Origin: Nitrososphaerales archaeon TH1920
GTDB lineage: Archaea; Thermoproteota; Nitrososphaeria; Nitrososphaerales; Nitrososphaeraceae
Length of the DNA stretch: 6,969 nucleotides
Reading direction: 5' to 3'
Assembly: GCA_014523495.1 (NCBI GenBank)
Contig: JAATVM010000070.1
Span: 1 to 6,969 of the forward strand
The notes under the pieces are model-generated. The model saw only the letters and a list, made by a program, of their open reading frames with translations, was not told the DNA's origin and ran no database searches. Each line of letters starts with the position of its first letter. Positions within the stretch are counted from its first letter, which is position 1. The position numbers were made by a program, and so were the translations under genes. Positions 4,301 through 6,969 of the stretch are shown here, in pieces.

Positions 4301-6424
4301 ATGAATTCGCATTCAAGTCACACATCCAGCAATAGTGTATTTCTTTCACCCAGATCTATTGCAATAATTGGTGCCTCCGAAAAACCAGGAATAGGAAAGG
4401 CAATTTTTTCTAATATCAAAAATGGCTATAAAGGAAAAATTTATCCTGTTACTCCCACTAATGAGTATGTATTTGGAATCAAGGCATACAAAAGTGTCCT
4501 TGACATACCGGAGGATATAGATCTTGCTGTGGTGGCCACTCCAAACAAGATTGTCCCCAAGGTAATGGAAGAAGTAGGAATGAAGAAAATTCAAGGTTCT
4601 ATTATTGTTTCAGCTGGATTCAAAGAAGTAGACGAACAAGGCGCCAGTCTTGAAAGGGAAGTCGCTACGATATGTAAGAAATATGGTACTAGAGTCATTG
4701 GTCCAAATTGTTTGGGTATAATGAGTTTATCAAAACAAAACATGATGAATTCTACGTTCTTGAAAATTACACCAAAACACGGAAATATTGCTCTCGTATC
4801 ACAAAGTGGAGCTATTTGTGCAGCTACTGTTGAAGATGCCATGGCACAGGGAATAGGTTTCTCAAAAGTAATCAGTATGGGAAATAAAATAGATGTTGAT
4901 GAAAATGATATATTAGAATTATTGTGCCACGATCCTGAGACTTTAGTGGTCATTATGTATTTAGAAGATATTCATGATGGTAGAAGATTCATGGAAATTG
5001 GAAGGAAAACAACGAAACAATACCAAAAGCCTATAGTTGTCATAAAGGCTGGAAGAACCCCAGAAGGTGCAAAAGCAGCAATGTCTCATACTGGTGCTTT
5101 AATGGGAGCTGACGAAGTATATGATGCATTATTTTTGCAGAGTGGCGTAATTAGAGTTGATACAATGCAAGAACTTTTTGATTTGGCAACTGCGTTTTCA
5201 AAACAACCAGTTCCTAAAAATGACAAGGGTACAGTAATTGTATCGAATGCAGGCGGACCTGCCATAATATCCACAGATGCATGTTCAAAATATGGAATGA
5301 AATTAGCTGATTTAGACAAGTCAAGAGAAAAAATCGCAAAGGTCATACCTCCGCACGGATCTGCAAGAAACCCAGTCGATATTGTGGGCGACGCGGATTA
5401 TAATCGATTTGAAAAGGTCTTAGATGAAGTGGTCTCAAATCCTAACGTAGGATCGATTGTTACAATGTGTACTCCTTCAGCTACTCTGGATTATGATGAT
5501 CTTGCAAGAACTATAGTCAAGACTACTGCGAATTCTGGAAAAACATCTCTTGCAGCACTTATGGGTCTTGCAGAGGGAACAGAAAATAAACAAATTCTTT
5601 CCGATGGTGGTATTCCCCACTTTCCATATGCAGAACCAGCAATAAGGACATTGAAAGCTATGTATGATTTTTCTAATTGGATTACAGGGAAGGAAACAGA
5701 AATTAAAAAATTTAATGTAGACAAGGAAAAAGTCAGGCAAATTTTTGATAATGTAAAGAAGGATGGAAGAAAGAATCTTTTGGAAGGAGAGGGTTACGAT
5801 GTACTGAATGCATATGGATTTCCAAGACCAAAAAGTTATCTCTGTACTAATCAGGAAGAATGTGTAAAGAGCGCCGAAGAAATTGGCTATCCCATAGTTA
5901 TGAAAATCGTATCACAAGATATAATCCACAAATCAGATGCTGGAGGAGTAAAAGTAGGTCTTAAAAATATGCAACAAGTTTCATCCTCATTCAATGAAAT
6001 AATTGCCAATGCAAAGAATTACAAGAAAGACGCAAAAATCAAAGGAGTACTTGTACAGCAGATGATAGAATCTGCCAGAGAAACAATTCTTGGTGCAAAA
6101 CACGATAAGCTTTTTGGTCCTTTAATCATGTTTGGTCTAGGTGGAATCTATGTTGAGGCCCTCAAAGATGTGGTATTCAGGTTAGCTCCTATTGACGAAC
6201 ATGAAGCAATGAAAATGATAGAATCAATCAAAACTTTTCCTATACTGAAAGGTATAAGGGGACAACTGCCATCTGACATAAAGGTATTAGTAGAATGCCT
6301 CCTGCGACTATCTCAATTAGTGACAGACTTTCCTGAAATAACAGAATTTGATATGAATCCATTGTTGGTACTGGAAGAGGGAAAAGGAGCTTGTGCGGTT
6401 GATGTAAGAATTGGCCTTTCCTGA
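4301..6424 (+). CDS. ADP-forming acyl-CoA synthetase (fused alpha-beta), probable 3HP/4HB-CoA ligase
   Basis: A 707-aa cytosolic enzyme joining an organic acid to CoA with ATP giving ADP and phosphate. Domains in order: a Rossmann CoA-binding domain (about 14-140; IAIIGASEKPGIGK at 20-33, VIGPNCLGIMS at 132-142); a succinyl-CoA-ligase-like domain (about 160-300; ALVSQSGA, then the phospho-histidine motif SHTGAL with H263); a second flavodoxin-like ligase part (about 310-460; SNAGGPA); and an ATP-grasp domain (about 490-707; H543 in IIHKSDAGGV, FGLGGIYVE at 611-619, EFDMNPLLV at 682-690). H263 and H543 match the two histidines that relay phosphate in archaeal ADP-forming acetyl-CoA synthetases. 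All motifs are intact. Ammonia-oxidising archaea use such single-chain enzymes for the 3-hydroxypropionate and 4-hydroxybutyrate activation steps of CO2 fixation. Which acid this one takes, or whether it takes acetate, cannot be read from the sequence. The start is supported by the TATA box. Confidence 0.92.
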   Translation: MNSHSSHTSSNSVFLSPRSIAIIGASEKPGIGKAIFSNIKNGYKGKIYPVTPTNEYVFGIKAYKSVLDIPEDIDLAVVATPNKIVPKVMEEVGMKKIQGSIIVSAGFKEVDEQGASLEREVATICKKYGTRVIGPNCLGIMSLSKQNMMNSTFLKITPKHGNIALVSQSGAICAATVEDAMAQGIGFSKVISMGNKIDVDENDILELLCHDPETLVVIMYLEDIHDGRRFMEIGRKTTKQYQKPIVVIKAGRTPEGAKAAMSHTGALMGADEVYDALFLQSGVIRVDTMQELFDLATAFSKQPVPKNDKGTVIVSNAGGPAIISTDACSKYGMKLADLDKSREKIAKVIPPHGSARNPVDIVGDADYNRFEKVLDEVVSNPNVGSIVTMCTPSATLDYDDLARTIVKTTANSGKTSLAALMGLAEGTENKQILSDGGIPHFPYAEPAIRTLKAMYDFSNWITGKETEIKKFNVDKEKVRQIFDNVKKDGRKNLLEGEGYDVLNAYGFPRPKSYLCTNQEECVKSAEEIGYPIVMKIVSQDIIHKSDAGGVKVGLKNMQQVSSSFNEIIANAKNYKKDAKIKGVLVQQMIESARETILGAKHDKLFGPLIMFGLGGIYVEALKDVVFRLAPIDEHEAMKMIESIKTFPILKGIRGQLPSDIKVLVECLLRLSQLVTDFPEITEFDMNPLLVLEEGKGACAVDVRIGLS

Positions 6425-6430
6425 ATTACT

Positions 6431-6446
6431 AATATGGAAATATTTT
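6431..6446. terminator. Weak dyad between convergent genes
   Basis: AATAT (6431-6435) and ATATT (6440-6444) flank GGAA and run into a T4. The 45-nt gap between the convergent synthetase and PRC-barrel genes must hold both transcript ends, and this is the only structure visible there. Confidence 0.3.
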
Positions 6447-6469
6447 AATTCTCAATTTTGTAATTCTAA

Positions 6470-6969
6470 CTATTCGTTTGTAATCTTTTTACCACATTCA
6501 GCACAAAATACTGCATCGCTTTCATTCTGATAACCACAATAAGAACATTTACCTAATTGATTCGATTCTGAAGATTTTGAATTTTCAAGCAAAATTATAT
6601 CACCAATTTTGGAAATATTTTTCCACGCAATTTCGACATTTTGATTGTTACTCTTTTTAGGAATCTTGAGATTTATCTCCATTTTACCTTTGGAAGTTCT
6701 TTTGAGACCAATTTCCTGAACATTACCAATCAACATTGCATCCCAGTCATATGCAGGCATCCCGACAAGAGATTGAATCGAAATAAATTCATTTTGCATA
6801 ACTGATGCGGGAGAGGAGGAACTTGTAGTCGTGCTGGTGCTTATATTGGTATTTTTTGTTTTTGATTCTTGAGGTGTTTTTGACAGTTTGGATAAATTAG
6901 ATTCTTGTCCTTGTTGTAATTCTTCTGGGGCATCAAATTTTCTATATTGTGCAATTGTGCTCTTGCATG
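6470..6969 (-). CDS. PRC-barrel protein with C-terminal zinc ribbon, 5'-partial
   Basis: The frame is open from the stop at 6470-6472 to the right edge without a stop (at least 166 residues), so the start lies outside the window. An ATG at 6799 is internal. Visible order: a charged/polar segment (STIAQYRKFDAPEELQQGQ), a low-complexity Ser/Thr linker just before that Met, and a PRC-barrel domain (counting from the Met: residues 8-71, SLVGMPAYDWDAMLIGNVQE through VEIAWKNISKIGDIILL). It ends with a zinc ribbon with CSYC and CAEC (C85, C88, C99, C102). PRC-barrels are small beta-barrels found in photosynthetic reaction centre H subunits and the RimM C-terminus, and in many archaeal small proteins thought to bind RNA or protein partners; some link to cell division in archaea. 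The linker suggests separate modules joined flexibly. The role is not known, and more N-terminal domains may exist. Confidence 0.8.
   Translation of the reverse strand, partial: CKSTIAQYRKFDAPEELQQGQESNLSKLSKTPQESKTKNTNISTSTTTSSSSPASVMQNEFISIQSLVGMPAYDWDAMLIGNVQEIGLKRTSKGKMEINLKIPKKSNNQNVEIAWKNISKIGDIILLENSKSSESNQLGKCSYCGYQNESDAVFCAECGKKITNE

Noticed and set aside
4346..5740. Several minus-strand open frames within the synthetase gene
   Set aside because: They are antisense shadows of a strongly conserved, motif-complete gene.

Overview
The window looks like chromosome of an ammonia-oxidising archaeon of the Nitrososphaeria (Thaumarchaeota), with Nitrosocosmicus or Nitrososphaera relatives the best guess. 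The DNA is strongly AT-rich. Several genes have an archaeal TATA box about 25-35 nt upstream of the start codon and no Shine-Dalgarno, as expected for leaderless mRNAs. The set of genes also fits: a fused ADP-forming acyl-CoA synthetase, a deazaflavin (F420)-type reductase, a small archaeal PadR regulator, and a PRC-barrel/zinc-ribbon protein. The assignment rests on gene content and signals only. No rRNA, intact tRNA, CRISPR array, transposase or integrase is visible.

Left part (1-960). A small multi-pass membrane protein ends at 432; its N-terminus is unclear because the reading frame is broken near base 22. A gene-poor stretch follows, and it contains an isolated 3' end of a tRNA (T-arm plus 3' acceptor strand, 537-561) with no 5' half. 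This is what an integration (att) scar looks like. Next comes a 50-residue Cys-rich/coiled-coil protein on the minus strand (723-875). It is transcribed divergently from a PadR-family regulator (963-1265). The 87-nt gap between them holds one TATA box for each gene, a perfect 9-nt Shine-Dalgarno for the small gene, and two near-identical copies of a 19-nt partly palindromic element. Each copy sits just downstream of one TATA box, so the layout looks like a symmetrical autoregulated switch.

Middle (1266-4300). This part is a loose run of short, individually promoted genes. They are an unrecognised 103-aa protein (1383-1694), a minus-strand deazaflavin-dependent nitroreductase/quinone-reductase-like protein (1801-2142), an acidic 83-aa hypothetical (2320-2571), a 62-aa four-cysteine zinc-ribbon protein (2787-2975), and a Dam-type D12 DNA adenine methyltransferase (3005-3925) with no visible restriction partner. 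The stretch has accessory character: small genes, AT-rich spacers and an orphan methylase. A 375-nt spacer follows, with a probable terminator at its start and the next promoter at its end.

Right part (4301-6969). A 707-aa ADP-forming acyl-CoA synthetase carries both expected phospho-histidine motifs. In this lineage such enzymes serve as the 3-hydroxypropionate- or 4-hydroxybutyrate-CoA ligases of the carbon-fixation cycle, so this is probably the core-metabolism gene of the window. It converges on a PRC-barrel/zinc-ribbon protein whose reading frame stays open to the right edge, so that gene is 5'-partial here.
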